Source of the DNA: Solibacillus sp. FSL K6-1523
GTDB lineage: Bacteria; Bacillota; Bacilli; Bacillales_A; Planococcaceae
Reading direction: 5' to 3'
Length of the DNA: 64,000 bases
NCBI RefSeq assembly: GCF_038005225.1
Contig: NZ_JBBOSU010000001.1
Location: 2,282,001-2,346,000, forward strand
Shown: in pieces, positions 24,705 to 32,295 of the stretch
Layout: the number at the start of each line of letters is the position of its first letter
Position numbering within the stretch: the stretch's first letter is position 1
Position numbers and translations under genes: made by a program
Notes under the pieces: generated by a model
Told to the model about the DNA's origin: nothing
The model's database searches: none
Seen by the model: only the letters and a program-made list of their open reading frames with translations

Positions 24705-25415
24705 TTAGAATCCTGTAAAACCACCAAAAATCGGTGATAAAATCGTAATGATATACGTTAAGCCGTCAAAAAATAAGAGTATGCCGAGCGCGATCATAAT
24801 CCAGCCTCCGATTTTCACAATCTTTTGACTGTGATTTCGAATCCAGCCCATGCGTGAAACAAAGAAAGATAATACGAAAAATGGAACCGCAAAGCCAAGG
24901 AAGTACGCTAACATATACCAAATCGCTGAATCAGGATTTGTACCCGCTAATGCAATAATCGACATTAAAATTGGTCCAGTACATGGTGTCCATCCCGCAG
25001 CAAACGCTAAACCAATCAATGTCGAGCCTAAATAACCAGATGGACGATTTTTAAATTGAAATTTTCGATCTTTCATTAAAAAGTCAATTTGTAAAAGTCC
25101 AACAATCATTAAACCGAATATAACGATTAAAATAGCACCGACTTGGCGTAGTAATTCTTGATATTGTACGAAGAACTCTTTTGCAAATGACGTACTGAAT
25201 CCGATTGCAATAAAAATAATAGAGAAACCGAGTAAGAAGAATAGCGTATGTAAGATCGCACGTTTTTGTAGCATTCCTCGTTCATTTTTTAGTTCATCCA
25301 GCGTCATACCTGTAATGTAAGACAAGAAAGCTGGGTAAAGTGGTAACGTACATGGTGAGATAAAGCTTAAAAATCCTGCACCTAAGGCTAAAAAGATATT
25401 GATGTCTGTATTCAT
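24705..25415 (-). CDS. ccdA: Cytochrome c biogenesis thiol-disulfide transporter CcdA
   Basis: 236 residues of the DsbD/CcdA membrane family, six helices. The two conserved Cys are in FISPCTLPLYPAFLSYI (about 22) and AAGWTPCTGPILMSII (about 143). CcdA passes reducing equivalents from cytosolic thioredoxin to extracytoplasmic thiol proteins such as ResA, keeping apocytochrome c cysteines reduced and also serving spore-cortex synthesis. It is the first gene of ccdABC. The start follows AGGAGAGACAG at moderate spacing. Confidence 0.9.
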   Translation of the reverse strand: MNTDINIFLALGAGFLSFISPCTLPLYPAFLSYITGMTLDELKNERGMLQKRAILHTLFFLLGFSIIFIAIGFSTSFAKEFFVQYQELLRQVGAILIVIFGLMIVGLLQIDFLMKDRKFQFKNRPSGYLGSTLIGLAFAAGWTPCTGPILMSIIALAGTNPDSAIWYMLAYFLGFAVPFFVLSFFVSRMGWIRNHSQKIVKIGGWIMIALGILLFFDGLTYIITILSPIFGGFTGF

Positions 25416-25561
25416 AGTGTCTTCTGTCTCTCCTTCACATTAATGCCTCAATCGTACCAAATTTAGCAGAACATTACTGCCTTTTAACATGTGAACTTTT
25501 TTTGACCGACATGTGAGGTAGCTGTGAAATAGAAAATTGACTTAATTAATTGAAGGTTTCT

Positions 25562-25948
25562 TTATCTCATTTGATCAATTATAAAAAGGAGTGAATAAAT
25601 AATCGCGGTAAATGTTATGACAATAATAAATGTGAAGCTTTGAAAGCGGAAAAACCAGCGCCAAATATTTTCGTGAGGATGCTCCGTCTTCCATTTTTGT
25701 GCTGCCTGAAAATTGATGAACCAACAATGCACTGTAATGAAAAGAGACGGTAAAATAAATAAAGCTAGCAGTAGAAACGTTTGTAACCATATTGAAGGAG
25801 AATAAGTCCCGTAGCTAATAATAAAGTACGGTAATACAAACCAAAAAACGGATGTAAAAATTAAAACGAGCGCCATCAGAAAATGAAGCCATAAGTATTC
25901 GATATGCGTTTGCCGAAATAATTTCAATGCCATTCGCAAGATGATCAC
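25562..25948 (-). CDS. Four-helix membrane protein, unknown
   Basis: About 120-128 residues. Helices at about 20-43 (LWLHFLMALVLIFTSVFWFVLPYF), 55-78 (LQTFLLLALFILPSLFITVHC) and 100-124 (SFTFIIVITFTAIIYSLLFII). The start is uncertain. GTG at 25948 overlaps the AGGTG site, while TTG at 25939 and ATG at 25933 are better spaced. A Trp-rich loop WKTEHPHENIWRWFF lies before the last helix. No family recognised. Confidence 0.55.
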   Translation of the reverse strand: MIILRMALKLFRQTHIEYLWLHFLMALVLIFTSVFWFVLPYFIISYGTYSPSIWLQTFLLLALFILPSLFITVHCWFINFQAAQKWKTEHPHENIWRWFFRFQSFTFIIVITFTAIIYSLLFIIDQMR

Positions 25949-26082
25949 CTACCCATACATTTTCGTCTATTATTCCCTCTTTTCATGTCATAATAAACTA
26001 TGTGCTGTCGATAAATTTCATGCGATGGTTTCAAACATTCATGCGAAATGGCATGTGAACTACCTGCTTTTTAGCTACTCTC

Positions 26083-26850
26083 TTATTGAATTAAACTCAT
26101 CACTACTTGATTGGATCGTAAATTCCACTCGGGTTCAAATCTTTTAATGATGGCATTTTTTAATTGGTTCATTTCTTTTTTATCATCGATTGGGCAAATG
26201 CCAAAATGGACTTTGGAGGTTTGCATTTTTTGCGTAATATTCGCGTTGACATGACAATGCGTTGCTGTACCGTCGCGGAAACAACCCTTCGCATAAATAT
26301 TACCAATATGTTGATTAATTCTTTCCTTAAAAGTCCGCGCACAAACACCACAAAAAACGAGCTCCTCATCGGCAATAATCGTGTACACACCGTTTTTCCG
26401 AAGTGCTTCATCATTGCCCTTCACTACAAACCTTGAATACTCCAAATCCCCATAATTATTCAAAAATTGTTTGTAAAATGGATGACCATAATCCTTCATT
26501 TGCTGGATGGCCCTACCAGCAGGTTGTTCGAGTAAATCTGCAAAGTTTTTTTCTGTGTTGTCTTTTAGTTGTTCATACTTTTTTTGGCATATAAGCTCCT
26601 GAAGCGTCATTTTATCAAAATTAGAAAACAAATTTCGAATCCCCTGTTCTAACACATCGATTTCTACCTTTTGAAAATCAAATTGTTCTTCATTAATTAT
26701 AACAAACACAACTTCATCCCCTTTCGAAATGTTCCCCCAATCGATACTATTCGCTAAATTTCGCGCAATCCCTCTAAAAATTTTAAATTTTCCGATTAAG
26801 TTGACCTTACAGTAATTTACGCAATATTTTTTTCCAAAACAAAAAAGCAA
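26083..26850 (-). CDS. GIY-YIG-like protein, possibly with damaged 5' end
   Basis: Up to 255 residues. The C-terminal ~100 have the GIY-YIG pattern: GVYTIIADEELVFCGVC (GIY then YIG-like FCG), Arg in FKERINQHI, and Glu in IIKRFEPEWN. The N-terminal 150 residues (SKGDEVVFVIINEEQFDFQKVEIDVLEQG and onwards) are not recognised. His and Cys residues (CAR, THCHVNAN) might bind metal. The usable start is unclear: TTG at 26850 has no ribosome binding site, and an ATG at 26874 becomes in frame only if the T7 run (26827-26833) has eight bases. It may be a nuclease domain protein of defence, mobile or repair type. Confidence 0.55.
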   Translation of the reverse strand: MLFCFGKKYCVNYCKVNLIGKFKIFRGIARNLANSIDWGNISKGDEVVFVIINEEQFDFQKVEIDVLEQGIRNLFSNFDKMTLQELICQKKYEQLKDNTEKNFADLLEQPAGRAIQQMKDYGHPFYKQFLNNYGDLEYSRFVVKGNDEALRKNGVYTIIADEELVFCGVCARTFKERINQHIGNIYAKGCFRDGTATHCHVNANITQKMQTSKVHFGICPIDDKKEMNQLKNAIIKRFEPEWNLRSNQVVMSLIQ

Positions 26851-26955
26851 ACTGTACTAGGACAATTTACTTTCATGTAATTCATTATAGTTTGGTGTAA
26901 TTGCATTTTGATTCACCAAGCCATTTTAAAAGTGGATAATGAATATTAAAAAAAG

Positions 26956-27858
26956 CTAAGCTGTTTGGTAGCGACGTTTTGCTTCAATAAATTTAGATGC
27001 CGAGAAAATAACAATTGCAATCCAAATACAACCGAATGTGAAAAATTCTAATTTCGTAAATGGCTCCTTAAATAACAAGACGCCTAAAAATAATGTAATC
27101 GTTGGGGATAAAAACTGGATAAAGCCCATCAAATACAACGGAATCCGGTGTGCGCCTTTCGCAAAAAGAACGAGTGGAATTGCTGTGATGATTCCGCCGC
27201 CCATTAATAGAAGATTAGTTTTAATATCGCCTTGTAAAAAATGCACTTCATTTGAATTCCAAATATACACATAATAAATAAGTGCAACTGGTAGCATAAA
27301 GAGTGTTTCTATCGCTAATCCACGCGCGGCGTCAAGCTGAATCGTTTTCTTTAATACACCGTAAATCGAAAAAGATATCGCCATCGTTATTGCGATATAT
27401 GGTACCGTTCCTGCTGAAAAAGTCATGACTGCAACCCCTACGCCTGCAATCGACACAGCGATAATCGTGGCTCTCGATAGTTTTTCACGGAAAATAAGCA
27501 TCCCAAACAACACAGAAATGAGTGGATTTATATAGTAACCTAAGCTTGACTGCAATACTTGTTCGTGTGTGACCGCCCATATATATGTAAACCAGTTGAT
27601 TGAGATAACAATAGAAGCCACGAACAATGACCAAAATTGTTTTTGATTGGCCCATAAAAAGCGGATATCTTGCAGAAGATTTTTTCGTTGTCCGATGAGT
27701 AAAATAAAAAGCGTCGTAAATAAGAAGGACCAAATGACGCGACTCAATAAAATTTCCATACTTGTCACTTGTTCTAACAGTTTCCAATAGAGCGGAAATA
27801 CGCCCCAACATGCATACGCGACAATCGCATTCAACACGCCTTTATTATGTTCACTCAT
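26956..27858 (-). CDS. rarD: EamA family transporter RarD
   Basis: 300 residues, ten membrane helices in two EamA repeats. Opening GVLNAIVAYACWGVFPLYWKLL and the MEILLSRVIWSFLFT stretch are typical of RarD. The second half has LFAKGAHRIPLYLMGFIQFLSPTITLFLGV. RarD is a drug/metabolite-superfamily member linked to chloramphenicol sensitivity in some bacteria. The physiological substrate is unknown. AAGAGGTGCAGCA precedes the ATG. Monocistronic. Confidence 0.85.
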   Translation of the reverse strand: MSEHNKGVLNAIVAYACWGVFPLYWKLLEQVTSMEILLSRVIWSFLFTTLFILLIGQRKNLLQDIRFLWANQKQFWSLFVASIVISINWFTYIWAVTHEQVLQSSLGYYINPLISVLFGMLIFREKLSRATIIAVSIAGVGVAVMTFSAGTVPYIAITMAISFSIYGVLKKTIQLDAARGLAIETLFMLPVALIYYVYIWNSNEVHFLQGDIKTNLLLMGGGIITAIPLVLFAKGAHRIPLYLMGFIQFLSPTITLFLGVLLFKEPFTKLEFFTFGCIWIAIVIFSASKFIEAKRRYQTA

Positions 27859-28000
27859 TGCTGCACCTCTTACTATATTTAATTGATAAAACCAATTATA
27901 GAGGTCGGATTTTGTAAAGTAAATAAAATTTAAGAGAAGTTTTTCAAGAGAGCTCGAAAAACTTCTGGATAAAAGTTAGCCGGTACGGAATTGATTTGTT

Positions 28001-28029
28001 TCGCTTTTTTCACCAAGACAACGTATAAT
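28001..28029 (+). promoter_or_regulatory. Candidate promoter of the HEAT-repeat gene
   Basis: A perfect TATAAT at 28024-28029 with a weak -35 (TCGCTT, 17-bp spacer) lies 58 nt before the TTG start. Confidence 0.4.
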
Positions 28030-28087
28030 TAAAGAAGCAGAAGAAGAATTCTATTTTTCCTCTAGTTAAAAAAAGAGGTGCAATAAC

Positions 28088-28516
28088 TTGAAATCGTTTG
28101 AAAAAGAATTACCAGAACAATATGATGCATTAAAGAAAAAAGCTAATTATACGTCTAGCTGGCGCGATCGTTTAGACGCAGTTACAACGTTATCCGCTTA
28201 TCAACATGAAAAAGTAATCGATTTATTAAACAATCGTATGAAAAATGACACAGTTTTTAAAGTACAAATGGCAGCCTACAGCGCACTTGTAGCGTTCGGT
28301 GAAAACGTAGAAAAACCTACACCTGCACGTTTTGATGTTATTAAAAACCCGAATAAAATTTTCCTACGTGTGAAAAAAAGCTTACCAAAGGACCACACAT
28401 TGGAAGACTTTGCAGAGAAGCTTAAACGTATGCGCATAGATGTATATGATGCGTTTGAAGGCGACAAAGGTGATCAATTTATGGCTTGGTTAGAGGAACG
28501 ATGGGCTAAGCTGTAA
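28088..28516 (+). CDS. HEAT repeat domain-containing protein
   Basis: 142 residues from a TTG start preceded by AAGAGGTG. Residues about 20-75 (WRDRLDAVTTLSAYQHEKVIDLL through VFKVQMAAYSALVAFGE) read as two HEAT-like helix pairs, with a basic C-terminal domain (KNPNKIFLRVKKSLPKDHTLEDFAEKLKRMRIDVYDAFEGDKGDQF). It is soluble with no signal peptide. It likely mediates protein-protein contact. Its role is unknown and its neighbours are unrelated. Confidence 0.72.
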   Translation: MKSFEKELPEQYDALKKKANYTSSWRDRLDAVTTLSAYQHEKVIDLLNNRMKNDTVFKVQMAAYSALVAFGENVEKPTPARFDVIKNPNKIFLRVKKSLPKDHTLEDFAEKLKRMRIDVYDAFEGDKGDQFMAWLEERWAKL

Positions 28517-28539
28517 TCTAATTTTAGAAGCATTAAAAA

Positions 28540-28578
28540 TACCCCCTGAATCAGCAATTTATTCAGGGGGTACTGTTT
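28540..28578 (+). terminator. Terminator of the HEAT gene, overlapping the next gene's end
   Basis: TACCCCCTGAAT / ATTCAGGGGGTA stem, followed by CTGTTTTT. The stem also contains the last codons and stop of the convergent minus-strand gene at 28559. Confidence 0.8.
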
Positions 28579-28936
28579 TTCGTTTGTTATTATTAAAAAT
28601 CTGATAAAAATCTATACATAAAATAACCATCATCCCCATTGAAAACATAAGCGATAATGCACTTACCACAACAATTGAAATAATAAAGAGTTGCACAGAT
28701 AATACAAAAATCAACCCTTTAAAAATCTGTTCTACTTTCCCCTTCTCTTCTCCCAATAGCTTTAGAATATTTCGTATTACGATAAATACAAAAGTTATAC
28801 TAAAAAAAGCGACATAACCGTAAATTAAAAGTGGTTTGGGCGCATCAAAAGCTTCATCGTAAATGAGTTTAATGAAATTCATCATAGTAATGATTAAGAG
28901 AAAGTTAAAAAAATATTTGCGTAATTTTTTTCCCAT
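28559..28936 (-). CDS. Membrane protein with about four helices
   Basis: 125 residues. Helices at about 9-25 (YFFNFLLIITMMNFIKL), 38-57 (LLIYGYVAFFSITFVFIV), 72-91 (IFKGLIFVLSVQLFIISIVV) and 93-112 (ALSLMFSMGMMVILCIDFY). AGAGGAGATTATT precedes the ATG. Its C-terminal TVPPE codons and stop lie inside the plus-strand terminator stem. Family not recognised. Confidence 0.65.
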   Translation of the reverse strand: MGKKLRKYFFNFLLIITMMNFIKLIYDEAFDAPKPLLIYGYVAFFSITFVFIVIRNILKLLGEEKGKVEQIFKGLIFVLSVQLFIISIVVVSALSLMFSMGMMVILCIDFYQIFNNNKRKTVPPE

Positions 28937-29088
28937 AATAATCTCCTCTATTGATTTCTTTATTCATTATAATTCCCTACAATATGTAAATACCCTTTCA
29001 ATCATGATTTTTTTTACGGTCCATTCATTTCCATTCTATTCCCAAACAGCAAACATATCCTTTACTAACCACTTTAGGAGGGGTTGGC

Positions 29089-29733
29089 ATGTCCTTTATG
29101 CAATTTTTCAAAAGATACCTTTTACCATTCGCAATCCTTACGAGTGCGTTATATATTATTCTCACTAATCCTTTTGCGAACATTGCTAAAAATTCCGAAA
29201 CAACTACGTATAGCAACAAAGAACTAATTGAATTTCATGAAAAATATGCGAGCCTCATGCATTCTATCCTTACAAATATACAGATACAAGGCGATCCATT
29301 AACAATTGATTTCGCTATGTTAAAAGATGAAAAAGTTGAAATTCTCATTAAAAACTATGGAAATAAAAAACTCAAACCAAGGGAATTTGAGAAACTAGAA
29401 AAATCCATCATCCAGTTGATAACACAACAACATTTCAATCCTGCCACGTTTCAAATTGAACAATTTAATTCCGCACAATCTACAACCAAAACAGCAAATC
29501 GACTTAGCTATTATGATTTAATGGAGTCCATTCGTTCCCCTTTGTTGGATAAAGGCTTGAAAGAATTCCACTTCGATTATGAAATTTCTTCCGAATTTAC
29601 AAAGATAATGATAAAAATTGCTAATCCGATTAGCGAAAAGTTAAAAAAAGAGGTACAACAAATAAGTAATGACGTTTTGGAGAATAATAACTTCGATTCT
29701 CATATGGTGAAAGTTGTGATAATAGACGAATGA
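29089..29733 (+). CDS. Exported protein with an internal duplication, unknown
   Basis: 214 residues. An N-terminal signal anchor (FKRYLLPFAILTSALYIILTNPF) is followed by a charged exterior. Two segments share a pattern, about 77-133 (DPLTIDFAMLKDEKVEILIKN ... LEKSIIQLITQQHFNPATFQIEQF) and about 155-213 (FHFDYEISSEFTKIMIKIAN ... VQQISNDVLENNNFDSHMVKVVII): strand, strand, long helix, strand. This suggests a duplicated alpha-beta domain. AGGAGGGGTTGGC is a strong ribosome binding site. Function unknown. Confidence 0.68.
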   Translation: MSFMQFFKRYLLPFAILTSALYIILTNPFANIAKNSETTTYSNKELIEFHEKYASLMHSILTNIQIQGDPLTIDFAMLKDEKVEILIKNYGNKKLKPREFEKLEKSIIQLITQQHFNPATFQIEQFNSAQSTTKTANRLSYYDLMESIRSPLLDKGLKEFHFDYEISSEFTKIMIKIANPISEKLKKEVQQISNDVLENNNFDSHMVKVVIIDE

Positions 29734-29865
29734 CTGCACAAGCCGCGCATCAAATTACTGAGAAATGAGAAAGATAAAACAATTAAGAAGCAGTTTTTTG
29801 CCCCAACTTTTATTTCACTAATAATATTCACATCTCAAATTATGCCGCGCGAAAGGAAGTTCGGA

Positions 29866-30039
29866 ATGGAAAAAGAGAGGATTATTGAAAGATTAAACGA
29901 CGTAAGATTTGAAATGATGAAATTAGAAAATGAACTATTTGAAATATATGGAGTTGAACCCAAAAGTCCCGGTGCGATATTATCCGATGCTTCATGTATA
30001 GTAGCAACCCTTACAGAAGATATAAAAACGCATTATTAA
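29866..30039 (+). CDS. Small coiled-coil protein, 57 residues
   Basis: Start at 29866 set by GAAAGGA. A longer frame begins at 29842. MEKERIIERLNDVRFEMMKL then ENELFEIYGVEPKSPGAILSDA is a charged amphipathic helix and a short tail. It overlaps the convergent gene by 4 nt. No family recognised. Confidence 0.5.
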   Translation: MEKERIIERLNDVRFEMMKLENELFEIYGVEPKSPGAILSDASCIVATLTEDIKTHY

Positions 30040-30526
30040 CGCTGTTTTTTATTTTGAAAAGATGCTATTTCGCAAATTACAGTCATATGGATGAAGCGCC
30101 ATGCAGTATGGCGCCACATACTTATACATTTTAGAATATATTGTTCTAATATTCCTTTTAACTCATCCGTATATTCTTTTGTAAGTGCATAGTAACCGCT
30201 TGATTCATTATACAAAATGGAACTGCCATCCTCTTGATAAAATACATACAGCCATATTTCAACTACGCCTTCATTTGGTCTATCCAATCTAAAAGAAATA
30301 TTCGCTTCATTGTTTAATGCTTCCGGTTCCTCAATATCCTCAAGCTTTTTAATAACTTCCCTTAAACTTTCGATTGATTCAGAATCTGTAATATCCTTAT
30401 CGAATAGGACACCTTCACTTCCATTTTCATTAAAAGGCGTGCCCACTTGAATCACTTCATCAGGTGAACACCCTAATAATAGGACGCTCAACGCGAGAAA
30501 AAAACTCCTCCAAGAAACTTTTTCAT
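30036..30526 (-). pseudogene. Lipoprotein gene broken at a 7-base homopolymer
   Basis: ATG at 30526 with AAGGGAG at good spacing starts MKKFLGGVFF. After the A7 run (plus strand 30498-30504) the frame breaks. If the run had eight bases the product continues ALSVLLLGCSPDEVIQVG, a classical lipoprotein signal with lipobox LLLGC. The body (about 130 residues, SIESLREVIKKLEDIEEPEALN, ANISFRLDRPNEGVVEIWLYVFYQ) is acidic and exported if the frame is intact. Otherwise only a signal-less TTG start at 30491 would serve. It is either a sequencing undercall or a real mutation. Family not recognised. Confidence 0.65.
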
Positions 30527-30611
30527 CCTAATTAACTCCCTTCTTACGATACATAACAGGTAGTAAGTAGTTCACCCGTCCAAAAAATTTGAATAACAGA
30601 TGTGTAGCATA

Positions 30612-31808
30612 CTACTTCCCAGCAAGCACACTTATTTTTTGAGCAACATTTTCAATTAAAACATTCATCTCTGCATTTCCAGAATATCGTATATACATAA
30701 CAACCTTACCTTTTGAGGCAACTAATTGTTTCCACCCCTTATCTTCACAAATCATTAATTGATCAAAACTAGGATGCTGCTTTTCAACAAACAGCTTAGT
30801 CTCATCTCCATATAAATGCCATTTCATTAAGTCAGAAATTAGTGGCTTTACGAATATTTTTGATCTTAAATAATAGACTTCTGAGGATAAACTAGGTGAA
30901 TAAATACCGCTTTCATCCAACCATTTTTGATTTTCAATCACACCATTTTCATTAGACTCATATTGCACAGGGGCGATGATACTCCAATTAGAAGTGTAAT
31001 GATTTCCCCAATCAATCTCATCGATATAATATTCATCCCGTATGAGCAACGGATTTTGCTCAATATCGGCTAATCGGACAATCGGTAAGTTTGTATCCTC
31101 CTTTGGTAAGGTGAATGTTTCATACTTAAATAGTTGAATGAATGGAAGTATAGTGCCGATTATAATCGTAATTGCAATTATAATTGATAATACTGTATTC
31201 CTTCGCAAACGCTTTTCCCACGGTGCATGATGATCAATTGTTTTTCCTTCTTTTAAATTTCTTCGTAAAGCTTGAATAGATAACATTGCTCTTGTTGAAA
31301 TAAAAACATTATAAAATATGATTAGACTTATAAATGTTTGTTGAACGACGAATCCTTCTACTAATCTTAGTATTGGTGTACCATCTAAAAACCAAACAGC
31401 CGATAACATCCCGATAATTAACAAAAACCCAATTAAAGTTCCTATAAAATTAAAAATAAGCTTTTCATTCAGTTGATCTAAAGTAAAAGATTGCTCCATT
31501 GGATCTGTATGTAACTCTGGTGCATGATTTTCTTCAGGGGATGAGAATACGTGGAAATAATGATAACTCGTCACATAATCCCAGCCATTTCCCTCATACA
31601 TTTCACTTTGTTCAAGGGACATTCCCTTTTTTTCCGTAACCTCAATTCGGTATTCCATTCGCTTTGGATCACCTTTTTTAAAATGTGCAAATTGTATACC
31701 CATTTTATGAAGATGCCATCCTTTTGCAGACATGTCAGAAAACCAGCTTTCATGTTCCCCAATGCGCCAATAGTCGGCAGGTCGAACTTTACGCACATTT
31801 TTATTCAT
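30612..31808 (-). CDS. DUF2812 membrane protein
   Basis: 398 residues. The start at 31808 follows GGAGGAAAGGC. Residues about 5-105 form the DUF2812 domain (RPADYWRIGEHESWFSDMSAKGWHLHKMGIQFAHFKKGDPKRMEYRIEV). Membrane helices lie at about 130-150 (LIFNFIGTLIGFLLIIGMLSAVWF), 160-180 and 205-228 (TVLSIIIAITIIIGTILPFIQLF), with a large extracytoplasmic C-terminal domain. DUF2812 genes usually follow a PadR regulator gene as here. The 8-nt overlap implies translational coupling. Role unknown. Confidence 0.82.
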   Translation of the reverse strand: MNKNVRKVRPADYWRIGEHESWFSDMSAKGWHLHKMGIQFAHFKKGDPKRMEYRIEVTEKKGMSLEQSEMYEGNGWDYVTSYHYFHVFSSPEENHAPELHTDPMEQSFTLDQLNEKLIFNFIGTLIGFLLIIGMLSAVWFLDGTPILRLVEGFVVQQTFISLIIFYNVFISTRAMLSIQALRRNLKEGKTIDHHAPWEKRLRRNTVLSIIIAITIIIGTILPFIQLFKYETFTLPKEDTNLPIVRLADIEQNPLLIRDEYYIDEIDWGNHYTSNWSIIAPVQYESNENGVIENQKWLDESGIYSPSLSSEVYYLRSKIFVKPLISDLMKWHLYGDETKLFVEKQHPSFDQLMICEDKGWKQLVASKGKVVMYIRYSGNAEMNVLIENVAQKISVLAGK

Positions 31809-32118
31809 GCCTTTCCTCCTCCAATATTGCGCTATCAATAATTAAGGATTTTAAACGCTCATACTCCATTCTCAAAGCTCGCTCACCTTCTGATGTAATC
31901 TCATACGTTTTCCTTCTACCATCATCCTTCGATAAAACGATCAAATCATCTTTTTGCATTCGTGAAAGTACCCCATATAATGTGCCGGGTCCCATTTTTA
32001 ACCGCCCATTTGAGACTTCTGTAATCGATTGCATCAGTTGATAACCATGATTCGGACGCATTAACGCTAATAGAACGTAATACATTGCCTCTGTCATCGG
32101 TCCACCATTATAAGACAT
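31801..32118 (-). CDS. PadR-family transcriptional regulator
   Basis: 105 residues from the ATG at 32118, set by GGAGGTG. A longer open frame upstream has no ribosome binding site. It contains a winged helix (MTEAMYYVLLALMRPNHGYQ, LMQSITEVSNGRLKMGPGTL, YGVLSRMQKDDLIVLSKDDG, RRKTYEITSEGERALRMEYE). PadR proteins are dimeric repressors released by small ligands or membrane stress. It is transcribed with the DUF2812 gene and probably controls both through the palindrome at 32146-32155. Confidence 0.87.
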   Translation of the reverse strand: MSYNGGPMTEAMYYVLLALMRPNHGYQLMQSITEVSNGRLKMGPGTLYGVLSRMQKDDLIVLSKDDGRRKTYEITSEGERALRMEYERLKSLIIDSAILEEERHE

Positions 32119-32140
32119 CTTCAACACCTCCACTATTATG

Positions 32141-32160
32141 CTACGCGATATATCGTATAA
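32141..32160 (-). promoter_or_regulatory. Candidate PadR operator
   Basis: CGATATATCG (32146-32155) is a perfect 10-bp palindrome, extended as TAC-G-CGATATATCG-TATA, 23 nt upstream of the ribosome binding site of padR. An ATATATCG-type palindrome is typical of the PadR-DUF2812 group. Confidence 0.5.
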
Positions 32161-32240
32161 CATAACAATAACGTTCCATTCATGATTTGTAAATAAAATA
32201 CCAAAAAACATTAATAGTTTTCTCACGCTTTTATCAACCC

Positions 32241-32274
32241 AAAAAGATGCCCCCACTTGCACAAAAGGAGCATC
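32241..32274 (-). terminator. Terminator of the esterase-monooxygenase operon
   Basis: GATGCCCC / GGAGCATC stem (one G-U) with a 13-nt loop, and T5 on the minus strand. Confidence 0.7.
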
Positions 32275-32295
32275 CTTTCCAGTTAAATTATGGCG

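Noticed and set aside
25440-25560. ACATGT direct/inverted elements upstream of ccdA
   Set aside because: Short palindromes with no clear promoter association. Chance occurrence is likely.
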